Shown: in pieces, positions 8,688 to 15,802 of the stretch
Layout of the letters: every line of letters begins with the position of its first letter
Numbering within the stretch: the stretch's first letter is position 1
Assembly (NCBI RefSeq): GCF_013393945.1
Contig: NZ_CP040297.1
Coordinates: 2,558,804-2,622,803 of the forward strand
DNA from: Nostoc sp. TCL26-01
GTDB taxonomy: Bacteria > Cyanobacteriota > Cyanobacteriia > Cyanobacteriales > Nostocaceae
Reading direction: 5' to 3'
DNA: 64,000 bases
Notes under the pieces: generated by a model
What the model was told of the DNA's origin: nothing
Databases searched by the model: none
What the model saw: the letters and a program-made list of their open reading frames with translations, nothing else
Translations under genes and position numbers: made by a program

Positions 8688-8957
8688 TTAATCAGTAATT
8701 AGAGATTCCGTATCTTCCAATGACGAAGTAATGATGAAAGTTATTTCTGACAACTGATATGTAGTTTCTTGCAATGTAGAAATCTTCGTATCACCATTGA
8801 CAGCATCTAATTGATTTTTGGCAGAAGCTAAAATATTTCTTATTTGAAATAAAATAATGGGGTTTGAATATTTTAATCCGCCAAGTATCATCTCCTGTTC
8901 TTGTGTAGATAATTCCTGAAAACAATTAATTTGTGCTGGGTTCATATCATTAGACAT
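8688..8957 (-). CDS. Double-glycine-leader peptide precursor, helix-forming core
   Basis: An 89-residue precursor with a longer leader (1-27) ending EMILGG after FQELSTQEQ. The mature part (62 residues) looks like one or two amphipathic helices (ILFQIRNILASAKNQLDAV, then LSEITFIITSSLEDTES). The only cysteine is in the leader. It lacks sequence similarity to the acidic paralogues at 9078-10638 apart from the leader. It lies 120 bp downstream of the gene at 9078-9299 and is probably read from the same promoter set. The function is unknown. Confidence 0.75.
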   Translation of the reverse strand: MSNDMNPAQINCFQELSTQEQEMILGGLKYSNPIILFQIRNILASAKNQLDAVNGDTKISTLQETTYQLSEITFIITSSLEDTESLITD

Positions 8958-9000
8958 GGTGTTATCTCTTTTCTATGAGGTGTAATCAGGTTAGATACAT

Positions 9001-9042
9001 GATTCCAAAGTTGAAATATATATCAGAATCAAGTTTGGAATC
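9001..9042 (-). other. Inter-peptide hairpin, GATTCCAAA type
   Basis: Arms GATTCCAAA (9001-9009) and TTTGGAATC (9034-9042) form a perfect 9-bp stem with a loop containing AATATATATCAGAATC. It lies 35 bases past the stop of the peptide gene at 9078-9299. The same design follows the three paralogues upstream. There is no U tract, so an RNA-processing or stabilising element is more likely than a terminator. Confidence 0.65.
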
Positions 9043-9077
9043 TGTGGTTTTTAGTTTAGCTAAATCCTTGTTTTGAA

Positions 9078-9299
9078 CTAAATGTCAATAGATTTCCAGA
9101 CATCAGCATATGTATCGGCATCATCTGTATCAAGAGTATGATATGTTTCAGTGTCATCATGATTCGCCGAAGTGTTAGCTACTTGCTTAAGAGTATCTTT
9201 TTTAAAAGTGCTATAATTCCTTTCCTCGACATAGATTCCACCAGTAATGATTTCTTGTTGTTCGAGAGATACATCTGTGAACAATTGGTTAATAGACAT
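9078..9299 (-). CDS. Acidic double-glycine peptide precursor, short paralogue
   Basis: The chosen ATG at 9299 has AGGAGG 8 bases upstream, which rejects a start nine codons earlier. The precursor has 73 residues: leader 1-21 ending IITGG, then directly IYVEERNYSTFKKDTLKQ. Compared with the three 84-residue paralogues next door it lacks the 12-residue Ser/Gly/Asp segment between GG and IYVEE. The core is very acidic in its second half (DDTETYHTLDTDDADTYAD), has no cysteine, and is the most diverged member. It is probably an older duplicate. Confidence 0.8.
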   Translation of the reverse strand: MSINQLFTDVSLEQQEIITGGIYVEERNYSTFKKDTLKQVANTSANHDDTETYHTLDTDDADTYADVWKSIDI

Positions 9300-9349
9300 G
9301 ATTAAGACCTCCTTGATTGATTTCACATCGCAGATTGATAGCTTTTATT

Positions 9350-9420
9350 AACTGCTTAAATCATTGCTTGATTAACAAAATATTTAAGAGTTAGCAAATG
9401 AGCAATTTAAAATTACTCTA
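9350..9420 (-). promoter_or_regulatory. Diverged conserved upstream block, copy 3
   Basis: ATTGCTTGATTAACAAAATA followed by AGAGTTAGCAAATGAG lines up with the blocks at 7707, 8398 and 10695, mainly in the GCTTGATTxxxACAAxA core. It lies 51 or more bases upstream of the peptide gene at 9078-9299. It is weaker than the other copies. Confidence 0.4.
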
Positions 9421-9496
9421 AATTTAGAAACATCATTAGATGTAAGTATGTCAAACGTATTGGCAAATATTGTCAATTTTGATTATGTTTTTATAA

Positions 9497-9541
9497 GGAT
9501 TCCAGGGACTGAGCTAAATATCAGAATCAACTCTGGAATCC
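9497..9541 (-). other. Inter-peptide hairpin, GGATTCCAG type
   Basis: Arms GGATTCCAG (9497-9505) and CTGGAATCC (9533-9541) pair perfectly over 9 bp. The loop carries GCTAAATATCAGAATC, also present in the neighbouring hairpins. It lies 35 bases past the stop of the peptide gene at 9577-9831. Confidence 0.65.
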
Positions 9542-9576
9542 ATTGCAGCTATTTCAATTCAAATTCTAAAATTGAA

Positions 9577-9831
9577 CTAAACCTCGACAATTTTGAAAAC
9601 ATTAGCAAAGGCATCAACATCAGAAATATCAAGAGCATGAGATGTTGATGCACCATTGGCATTTGCTGAAGTAGTTGCTGCTTGTTTGAGAGTATCTTTC
9701 CAGAACTCGCTGTAGTTATCTTCTTCTACATAGATTCCATCATTACTATCACCATAACCATTACTAGCACTACCACCAGTGATGATTGCTTGTTCTTCTA
9801 GAGATACAGTTGTGAATAATTGGTTAGACAT
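9577..9831 (-). CDS. Acidic double-glycine peptide precursor, paralogue A
   Basis: An 84-residue precursor with leader 1-20 ending AIITGG. The mature part (64 residues) starts SASNGYGDSNDG, continues IYVEEDNYSEFWKDTLKQAA and ends HALDISDVDAFANVFKIVEV. It is close to the genes at 9978 and 10384 over its whole length. There is no cysteine, and Asp/Glu greatly outnumber Lys/Arg. Lack of Cys and of modifying enzymes nearby argues for an unmodified secreted peptide. The ribosome-binding site is weak. Confidence 0.85.
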   Translation of the reverse strand: MSNQLFTTVSLEEQAIITGGSASNGYGDSNDGIYVEEDNYSEFWKDTLKQAATTSANANGASTSHALDISDVDAFANVFKIVEV

Positions 9832-9878
9832 GATTAAACTTGGTTTGTGTAGATAGGTTGAATTGGATTATCTTGTTT

Positions 9879-9944
9879 AGAGATTCCAGTAATTGCTAGT
9901 TAATTTTCTGTTTAATAACTTAGCTAAATATCACTGGAATCTCT
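9879..9944 (-). other. Inter-peptide hairpin, AGAGATTCCAGT type
   Basis: Arms AGAGATTCCAGT (9879-9890) and ACTGGAATCTCT (9933-9944) form a perfect 12-bp stem. The loop ends in TAGCTAAATATC as in neighbouring copies. It lies 34 bases past the stop of the peptide gene at 9978-10232. Two base pairs differ from the hairpin at 10279-10350, each changed on both sides. Confidence 0.75.
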
Positions 9945-9977
9945 TGTAACTAGTTCAATCCGATAGTAGGGAATGAA

Positions 9978-10232
9978 CTAAAAATCAATGGTTTTGAAAA
10001 CATTAGCAAAGGCATCAACATCGCTAATATCAAGAGCATGAGCTGTTGATGCGCCATCATGATTTGCTGAGGTAGTTGCTGCTTGTTTGAGTGTATCTTT
10101 CAAGAACGCGCTAAAATTGTTCTCTTCTACATAGATTCCATCATCACTATCATCATAACCATTACTAGCACTACCACCAGCGATGATTTCTTGTTCTTCT
10201 AGAGATACGGTTGTGAATAATTTGTTAGACAT
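9978..10232 (-). CDS. Acidic double-glycine peptide precursor, paralogue B
   Basis: An 84-residue precursor, leader 1-20 ending EIIAGG, with GAGG upstream of the ATG. The core starts SASNGYDDSDDG and continues IYVEENNFSAFLKDTLKQAA with the shared tail HALDISDVDAFANVFKTIDF. Changes against paralogues A and C are concentrated just after the cleavage site and around N40-F45, while the segment KDTLKQAATTSAN and the tail are nearly fixed. It is cysteine-free and acidic. It forms a tandem with the genes at 9577 and 10384 with about 150-bp gaps. Confidence 0.85.
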   Translation of the reverse strand: MSNKLFTTVSLEEQEIIAGGSASNGYDDSDDGIYVEENNFSAFLKDTLKQAATTSANHDGASTAHALDISDVDAFANVFKTIDF

Positions 10233-10278
10233 GATTAAACCTCGTTTGTGTGGATAACTTTACAGTTGATTAGTTTTT

Positions 10279-10350
10279 AGAGATTTCAGAAATGGCTATT
10301 TAATCTTTTATTTAAAAGACTCCGCCAAATATCATAACTCTGAAATCTCT
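10279..10350 (-). other. Inter-peptide hairpin, AGAGATTTCAGA type
   Basis: Arms AGAGATTTCAGA (10279-10290) and TCTGAAATCTCT (10339-10350) form a perfect 12-bp stem. The loop ends CCAAATATCATAAC. It lies 34 bases past the stop of the peptide gene at 10384-10638. Compared with 9879-9944, positions 8 and 12 of the stem have changed as complementary pairs. Confidence 0.75.
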
Positions 10351-10383
10351 TGCAGTTATTTCAGTTTGATTCCTGAGAATCAA

Positions 10384-10638
10384 CTAAAAATCAACAATTT
10401 TGAAAACATTGGCAAAAGCATCAACATCAGAAATATCAAGAGCATGAGCTGTTGATGCACCATCAGCATTTGCTGAAGTAGTTGCTGCTTGCTTGAGAGT
10501 ATCTTTCAAGAACTCGCTGTAGTTATCTTCTTCTACATAAATTCCATTATCACTACCATCATAACCATTACTAGAACCACCACCAGCGATGATTTCTTGT
10601 TGTTCTAGAGATACGTTTGTGTACAATTGGTTAGACAT
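10384..10638 (-). CDS. Acidic double-glycine peptide precursor, paralogue C (first gene of the series)
   Basis: An 84-residue precursor, leader 1-20 ending EIIAGG, with GAGG upstream of the ATG. The core starts GSSNGYDGSDNG, then IYVEEDNYSEFLKDTLKQAA and the tail HALDISDVDAFANVFKIVDF. It is the most upstream member and has a conserved block at 10695-10765 that probably contains its promoter. There is no cysteine. The amphipathic central helix and conserved acidic tail suggest a folded or membrane-interacting peptide; activity is unknown. Confidence 0.85.
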   Translation of the reverse strand: MSNQLYTNVSLEQQEIIAGGGSSNGYDGSDNGIYVEEDNYSEFLKDTLKQAATTSANADGASTAHALDISDVDAFANVFKIVDF

Positions 10639-10694
10639 GATTGAAACCTCGGTTATTTGTTATCTGTAGTCGAAGGTTGATGGCTTGTTTTATC

Positions 10695-10765
10695 GCCTCA
10701 ACTCGTCGCTTGATTAATACAATAGAACATCATGAATCAATGATTCATTTGTAATTAATGCAAAT
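10695..10765 (-). promoter_or_regulatory. Conserved upstream block, copy 4
   Basis: CTCAACTCGTCGCTTGATT followed by AATACAATAG matches the block at 7707-7780 almost base for base in its first part. The second part is replaced by a palindromic ATGAATCAATGATTCAT. It lies 57-127 bases upstream of the first peptide gene and is the likely promoter region of the series. Confidence 0.6.
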
Positions 10766-11418
10766 TTTATTTCTATATTTTTCACAGTAAATCTCATAAT
10801 TTACCAAATGTATTTTTATGTAGATATGGTTGAAAATTGTCTTAGCCAAAGGTTTATATTTCTGAATTCAAGAAAATATATTAGTCATTTTTTCAACAAT
10901 CATCTCAATTCGATGACAAGGTTGATAAAACTCATTTGCTTTAATAAAACAAAAACCATCTCAAAGAATACACAGAATTATTTCAGCTTATTTCAAATAA
11001 TTATTCTTGATTCAGAAAGTCAGATGTAATTTAATTACTCAAATTATTCAGTAATTCAGTATACTTAAATATGAGATGATTAATCCCGCATTTATGCAAC
11101 GCTAACAAATCTTGTGAGAAATTCGATAATGGGAACGACTGCTGACATAGCAAATTGACCAATTTCACTTTACCTAGATGCTTTGATCTAGCTCTATGAC
11201 GAGTCTTTTTGTGTAAAGCTCAATGTATGAAGTTGTGTAACAAATTGCCAACAGTTGCATAAAACTGGAAAAGCTGACTGATAGATAGATTGTGATCTGA
11301 AGTGTTCCTGAAACAGACTCGAATGTTTGAGTTTGCTGGGGAGTGGCAAAAGCTCTCCAGTCAGTAATTGGCTATTAAGTAACTCAAATCCTTATTCTAG
11401 AAGGGATAAATCTGCACT
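10766..11418. other. Intergenic region between divergent units
   Basis: AT-rich gap between the minus-strand peptide series and the plus-strand small gene at 11419. A 73-codon frame at 10808-11029 has no recognisable features, no good ribosome-binding site and skewed AT-rich composition, so it is not called. Promoters for 11419 are expected here but none could be assigned. Confidence 0.45.
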
Positions 11419-11700
11419 ATGACTTACAAATCAGGACAAGCAAGCACTTTAATAAGAGATGAAGTGACGAAAATTTCTCCTCTGGAAAGCTTCTCCCTCA
11501 ACACTATATATCTGGCTGTACAAGCAACTGGCAATCCCTTTCCATTTCCCCCTCCCAAAGAACCATCTAGTCCGCCAGGGATAACCAATGATCCTGATGA
11601 GTTTCCAGAAGCAATTCCGGGTGGGGTTGAGATAGCATCTAATCCTAGTGAGCCGGATGAGTTATCGGACACTCCCCAAGAACCGACTGAGATTGCTTAA
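11419..11700 (+). CDS. Small proline-rich protein of unknown function
   Basis: A 93-residue protein. The N-terminal half (TLIRDEVTKISPLESFSLNTI) looks structured. The C-terminal half is Pro/Glu/Ser-rich and acidic (NPFPFPPPKEPSSPPG, then DPDEFPEAIPGG). No signal peptide or membrane helix is seen. A purine-rich AAGGG lies upstream of the ATG. It is followed 210 bp later by the haemagglutinin-type gene, with a hairpin between them, so the two may be separate units. The family is not recognised; an exported or modified small peptide is possible but not shown. Confidence 0.5.
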   Translation: MTYKSGQASTLIRDEVTKISPLESFSLNTIYLAVQATGNPFPFPPPKEPSSPPGITNDPDEFPEAIPGGVEIASNPSEPDELSDTPQEPTEIA

Positions 11701-11771
11701 AGAATTTTCTGGCTGAGAGTAGTAAATCACAAAAATAACTCCACAGCCTTATAGCCTGGAGCTATAAACAG

Positions 11772-11808
11772 TAGGGGCGCACAGATAAATTATAGATGTG
11801 CGCCTCTA
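11772..11808 (+). repeat. GTAGGGGCG-type inverted repeat
   Basis: Arms TAGGGGCGCAC (11772-11782) and GTGCGCCTCTA (11798-11808) pair with one G-U. It is a short palindromic repeat related in its GTAGGGGCG edge to the element at 33419-33480, and may end transcription after the small gene at 11419. Confidence 0.5.
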
Positions 11809-11910
11809 TAAGTATCTATCACCAACATCCTAGAAATTGGTATTATTTACCCCATGCTGTATTAAATGATCAATGCTAGTTGGTAGTTTTTAGAAGGGGC
11901 AGATTGACAA

Positions 11911-14277
11911 ATGACCACAAGCAGCAAAAGTTTTACTTGGCAATGGAGCGTAGCCAGTCGTCTAGTAACTGCTGCGGTATTAGCTGTGGGTATCGTTTTC
12001 CCTGACGCAAATTCTGCCTATGCTCAAAGCGTGATTATTCCAGATCAAACTTTAGGTTCTGAAGGTTCTCGTGTAGAATCCAACTCTATTAATGGTCGAA
12101 CTGAAGTATTGCAGGGTGGAGCAATCCGGAATAACAATCTGTTCCACAGTTTTTTAGAATTTAATGTTAATGAAGGACGAGCAGCCCGTTTCTTGGTACC
12201 AAACGCTGACATACAAAATGTTTTAGTCAGGGTAACGGGTAGCAACCAGTCTCAGATTTTGGGGCAATTGGAAATGCTTAACTCCAACGCCAATTTATTT
12301 TTGTTGAATCCCAATGGTATTACTTTTGGCTCTAATGCCAGACTCAAGATTAATGGTTCATTTGTAGCTAGTACCGCCAGCGCCATCAACTTTGCAGATG
12401 GTAGTATTTTTAGTACAACTTCACCTGCAACGACCTTGCCATTGAAGGTAAATGTACCAACAGGTCTGCAATTTGGTAAAACTGGGGGAGAGATTCGGCT
12501 GAATAGGCAGAGTACGTTACAAGTACAAGCAGGTAAAACCCTGGCTCTAGTGGGCGGGAATATCATTGTAGATGGTGGATATTTACTAGCGTCAAGTGGT
12601 CAGATTGGTTTGGGTGGGATACGAGCAACTGGAACAATCGATCTGAACTTAGATAGTAATCATCAGCCTTTAAAGTTTTCTTCTGATTCAGCATTGGCAG
12701 ATGTATCCATTACTAATGGAGGTATAGTCTTTGCCAGTGATCAACGTGGTGGTAGCATTCAAATACAAGGCCGGAATGTATTGCTGACTGGGGGATCACA
12801 AGTTTTTGCTCAGACAGCTAATCAAGATGGTGGAGAGATTTCTATTCAAACGGAACAGTTAATTGTCCAAGGTGGCTCACAAGTTTCGGCTTCTACTTTT
12901 GGCGGAGGTAAGGGCGGAAATTTAGCAGTTAACGCCACTGACTTTATATTAGTGACTGGAACTGATGCAGATGGCTTTGCTAGCAGTTTGCGTACTAATA
13001 CTTACAATAGAGGTTCAGCAGGCAAACTCACCGTCAAAACGAGGAAGTTAATTGTTGAGAATGGGGGACAGATAGAAGCCAGTGCTAGGCGAGGTAGTCA
13101 AGGTTTGGGAGGACAACTAGAGGTGATGGCTGATGTCATCAAGCTGAGTGGTTCATCTTTAAATGGATTTTCTAGTGGTTTATTTGCTCAAACTGGCGGT
13201 ACTAATGATGCAGGTTCTTTGACAATTAAAACTAGGCAATTGATCATCCAAGATGGGGCGCAGATAGTTGCAGGAACTCAGCCAGGTAGTCAGGGTAAGG
13301 GTGGAAATCTGAATATTCATGCCTCAGATTTCATAGAAATAAGCGGAACAGCACCAAACCGTATAGACACTAGTGGCTTGTTTGTTCGTAGCCAAGGTGA
13401 GGGTGATGCTGGTTCTTTGTCAATTACTACAGGAAAGTTGATTGTTAGCAATCAAGCTCAAGTGACTGTGAGTGCATTGGGAAGAGGGAATGCCGGCAAA
13501 TTAGAAATTAACGCTAACGAAATTCGCCTAGATGAGCAGGGAAAACTATTTGCTCAAACTATTTCAGGTAAGGGTGGCGACATTAATATAAAAGTAACTG
13601 ACTTGCTGTTGTTACGCAATCATAGTCAAATCTCTGCGACAGCTGGCACTAATGCGACTAGTCAAGGTGATGGTGGCAATATTAATATTGATGCTCCCAA
13701 TGGTTTTATTGTTGCTGTTCCTAGTGAAAACAGTGATATCAGTGCTAATGCTTTTCAAGGTAAGGGTGGCAATGTAGACATCAATGCTTTTGGGGTTTTT
13801 GGTACACAATTTCGAGAAAAATTGACTGATTTGAGTGATATTACGGCTAGTTCAGAGTTTGGTTTAAACGGTACAGTTGAGATTAACACGCCGGAAGTTG
13901 ATCCTAGTGAAGGAGTTGTCAATCTGCCAACGCAACCTGTGGAGACAAAACTAGCTCAAGTTTGTTATGCGGGTTTTGGGAGAAATCGAGACAGTTTTAC
14001 TATCACTGGGCGTGGAGGTTTACCAGATAATCCTACTGATTTTCTCAATGCTGATGCTGTGTTAGCAAATTGGATTGCTATTGGTGAGCCAGAAAAAACA
14101 GTCAGCAGGACAACTGTACCTCCCATGCCATCTGGGATTGTCGAAGCTACGGGATGGACAAGAAACGCTCAAGGTGAAGTTGTTCTTACTGCCAAAGTAT
14201 CTGTAGTTACACCCCATGCTTCTTGGCAGCAGGCGACTGTTTGTCAAAATCAAACACTGACATCAAGAGACTTTTAA
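11911..14277 (+). CDS. Filamentous-haemagglutinin-type two-partner-secretion exoprotein (TpsA)
   Basis: The 788-residue protein has a signal peptide (about 1-39, cleavage after AYAQ). A TPS domain (about 40-290) follows, with the family landmarks NGRTEVLQGG, LFHSFLEFNVNEG, NANLFLLNPNGITFG and SFVAST. Long repeats follow (about 290-660) of the type GGxIxIQTxxLIVxxGxQVxA, which form a beta-helix. The C-terminal end has two Cys (CYAGFG and TVCQNQT) as in many cyanobacterial members. Such proteins cross the outer membrane through a TpsB/Omp85-type partner and act as adhesins or surface fibres. No TpsB gene lies nearby. It is much shorter than classic adhesins, as is common in cyanobacteria. Confidence 0.9.
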   Translation: MTTSSKSFTWQWSVASRLVTAAVLAVGIVFPDANSAYAQSVIIPDQTLGSEGSRVESNSINGRTEVLQGGAIRNNNLFHSFLEFNVNEGRAARFLVPNADIQNVLVRVTGSNQSQILGQLEMLNSNANLFLLNPNGITFGSNARLKINGSFVASTASAINFADGSIFSTTSPATTLPLKVNVPTGLQFGKTGGEIRLNRQSTLQVQAGKTLALVGGNIIVDGGYLLASSGQIGLGGIRATGTIDLNLDSNHQPLKFSSDSALADVSITNGGIVFASDQRGGSIQIQGRNVLLTGGSQVFAQTANQDGGEISIQTEQLIVQGGSQVSASTFGGGKGGNLAVNATDFILVTGTDADGFASSLRTNTYNRGSAGKLTVKTRKLIVENGGQIEASARRGSQGLGGQLEVMADVIKLSGSSLNGFSSGLFAQTGGTNDAGSLTIKTRQLIIQDGAQIVAGTQPGSQGKGGNLNIHASDFIEISGTAPNRIDTSGLFVRSQGEGDAGSLSITTGKLIVSNQAQVTVSALGRGNAGKLEINANEIRLDEQGKLFAQTISGKGGDINIKVTDLLLLRNHSQISATAGTNATSQGDGGNINIDAPNGFIVAVPSENSDISANAFQGKGGNVDINAFGVFGTQFREKLTDLSDITASSEFGLNGTVEINTPEVDPSEGVVNLPTQPVETKLAQVCYAGFGRNRDSFTITGRGGLPDNPTDFLNADAVLANWIAIGEPEKTVSRTTVPPMPSGIVEATGWTRNAQGEVVLTAKVSVVTPHASWQQATVCQNQTLTSRDF

Positions 14278-14400
14278 GTCTCTTCCCTGTTCTCGGTTCT
14301 CTTCTATATTACCGTTACGAAGTTGTGAAATGATGTACTTAATAGGTTGTTGGAAGACTTAAAGCATATAACAGCCTTGTAAAATATCGCGTGAGGTATT

Positions 14401-14751
14401 ATGAACTGGATTAAGGTTATTACTCAAGATGAGTTACCACCTGACGGGCGTAAAGTAGTCAAGGTTGAACAACGCAATATTCTGTTACTCAACCATAACA
14501 ATCAAGTCTTTGCGGTGGAAAATTCTTGTCCTCATCTGAAGTTACCTTTACAGAAGGGTAAGATTACAGATACTGGAGCGCTGGTTTGTCCTTTTCACCG
14601 CAGTGCGTTTGATCTGGCTACTGGTAATCCTACAGATTGGACTCCTTTCCCTCCTGGTATTGGTAAGGTGATGGGGATGATTTCTAAAGAAAAGGCATTG
14701 TCTGTTTTTCCTACCCGTGTTGAAGAAGGTAGTATCTGGGTGGGTTTGTAG
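14401..14751 (+). CDS. Rieske [2Fe-2S] ferredoxin-like protein
   Basis: The 116-residue soluble protein has the complete Rieske cluster-binding motifs: C43-P-H45 and C63-P-F-H66, with the usual strands between. It resembles the small-subunit or ferredoxin type of Rieske protein (nitrite-reductase-small-subunit-like) rather than PetC, since it lacks a membrane anchor and disulfide cysteines. It probably transfers electrons to an unidentified oxygenase or reductase; none is adjacent. It lies 123 bp after the haemagglutinin gene and is probably a separate unit. Confidence 0.9.
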   Translation: MNWIKVITQDELPPDGRKVVKVEQRNILLLNHNNQVFAVENSCPHLKLPLQKGKITDTGALVCPFHRSAFDLATGNPTDWTPFPPGIGKVMGMISKEKALSVFPTRVEEGSIWVGL

Positions 14752-14752
14752 T

Positions 14753-14786
14753 AGTCATTAGTCATTAGTCATTAGTCATTAGTCAA
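14753..14786. repeat. Heptameric tandem repeat (AGTCATT)n
   Basis: Four to five copies of AGTCATT directly after the Rieske stop codon. This is the short tandem repeat type (STRR) common in heterocystous cyanobacteria. The rest of the gap up to 15028 holds nothing recognisable. Confidence 0.85.
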
Positions 14787-15028
14787 GATTCAGGTTTTTT
14801 GGACTTGAGACTTGGGACTATTGACTTTTGGCAAAAAGCATGAAGTATTTGTGGCACTGTGTCATACCAATTCTCTAAAATTGTCCAGATGGTCACACGC
14901 TGATATGTGTCACTTTAGACTAAAGTATTTTGAAAACAGAGGATGAAGATATACAATTCTCAACCCTTATTATGTGGGGATTTCTGAATACTGCTTGAGC
15001 TTCAGTACAAGTTTTGAAGTTTGAATAC

Positions 15029-15637
15029 TTAACTCAAACTTATACCAAAGAGAGCAGAAAGAACCAACTTTAGATCGCTAAGAAGGGCGTATGTGTTGAT
15101 ATCTTTATGAACTATTTTTTCTTGACGCTGAAAAATGCCAAATTTCCAAGTATCCCCTGTTGTCACAGTACCATAGAGCATTGGAACTGTTGAATCAGTC
15201 CATTGATCGAGAGCAATTAATTCTACCGCCAACTGGGTAAAACCTCTTGCTAAATCGGCATTTTTTGCTTCAATCACTAATAAGTTCTGTTTAGTAGGAA
15301 TGAGATAATCAAAACTGCCTTTGAGCCAATTGTTCACTCGTACAGGATATTCAATTTTGAGTGGTACTTGAATAAATTTACAAATCGTTTTGAGAATCGG
15401 AAATATCAATGCTTCACGTCTAGCTATCTCGGAAACAGGATCTACCAAAGTCAGATTTTCTTGTAGTTCTATTCTCAATGGTTCAGGATCTATTGGTAAC
15501 TGCTGTGGGAGTTGGAGGGAGGTATTGTTGAGGGTAACACCGAATTCAGCTAGGATATCAGCACTATCGTAGGCTAATTCGGCATATTTGCTGAAGCTAT
15601 AGCTTTCAGATGGGTCGAGAATCCTAGTTTTGCTCAT
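15029..15637 (-). CDS. PD-(D/E)XK-like protein related to type I restriction N-terminal domains
   Basis: A 202-residue protein. The segment GSFDYLIPTKQNLLVIEAKN carries the D-(about 12)-ExK pattern of the PD-(D/E)XK nuclease fold (Asp near 109, Glu/Lys near 122 and 124). A following helix, TQLAVELIALDQW, matches the pattern in HsdR N-terminal domains and in stand-alone cyanobacterial proteins of this kind. No helicase or methylase genes are near, so it is not part of a standard restriction system here. Its biochemical role is unknown. HIP1 sites flank it. Confidence 0.65.
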   Translation of the reverse strand: MSKTRILDPSESYSFSKYAELAYDSADILAEFGVTLNNTSLQLPQQLPIDPEPLRIELQENLTLVDPVSEIARREALIFPILKTICKFIQVPLKIEYPVRVNNWLKGSFDYLIPTKQNLLVIEAKNADLARGFTQLAVELIALDQWTDSTVPMLYGTVTTGDTWKFGIFQRQEKIVHKDINTYALLSDLKLVLSALFGISLS

Positions 15638-15802
15638 GATAATTAGCGATCGCCAACCCTAACTAATCAATGGTGTTCACCATTATTGTACTTCTTGGTG
15701 AGTTAAGAATCTGACTCCTGGAAATTATAGTTCAACAGCAAGGGCGATCGCCTCCACGTCTTCTCTATTCAGTAGTGAAAAATTAGTAGTACTGATGATT
15801 TT

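Noticed and set aside
10808..11029. 73-codon plus-strand frame in the gap after the peptide cluster
   Set aside because: AT-rich, no ribosome-binding site, no recognisable protein features.
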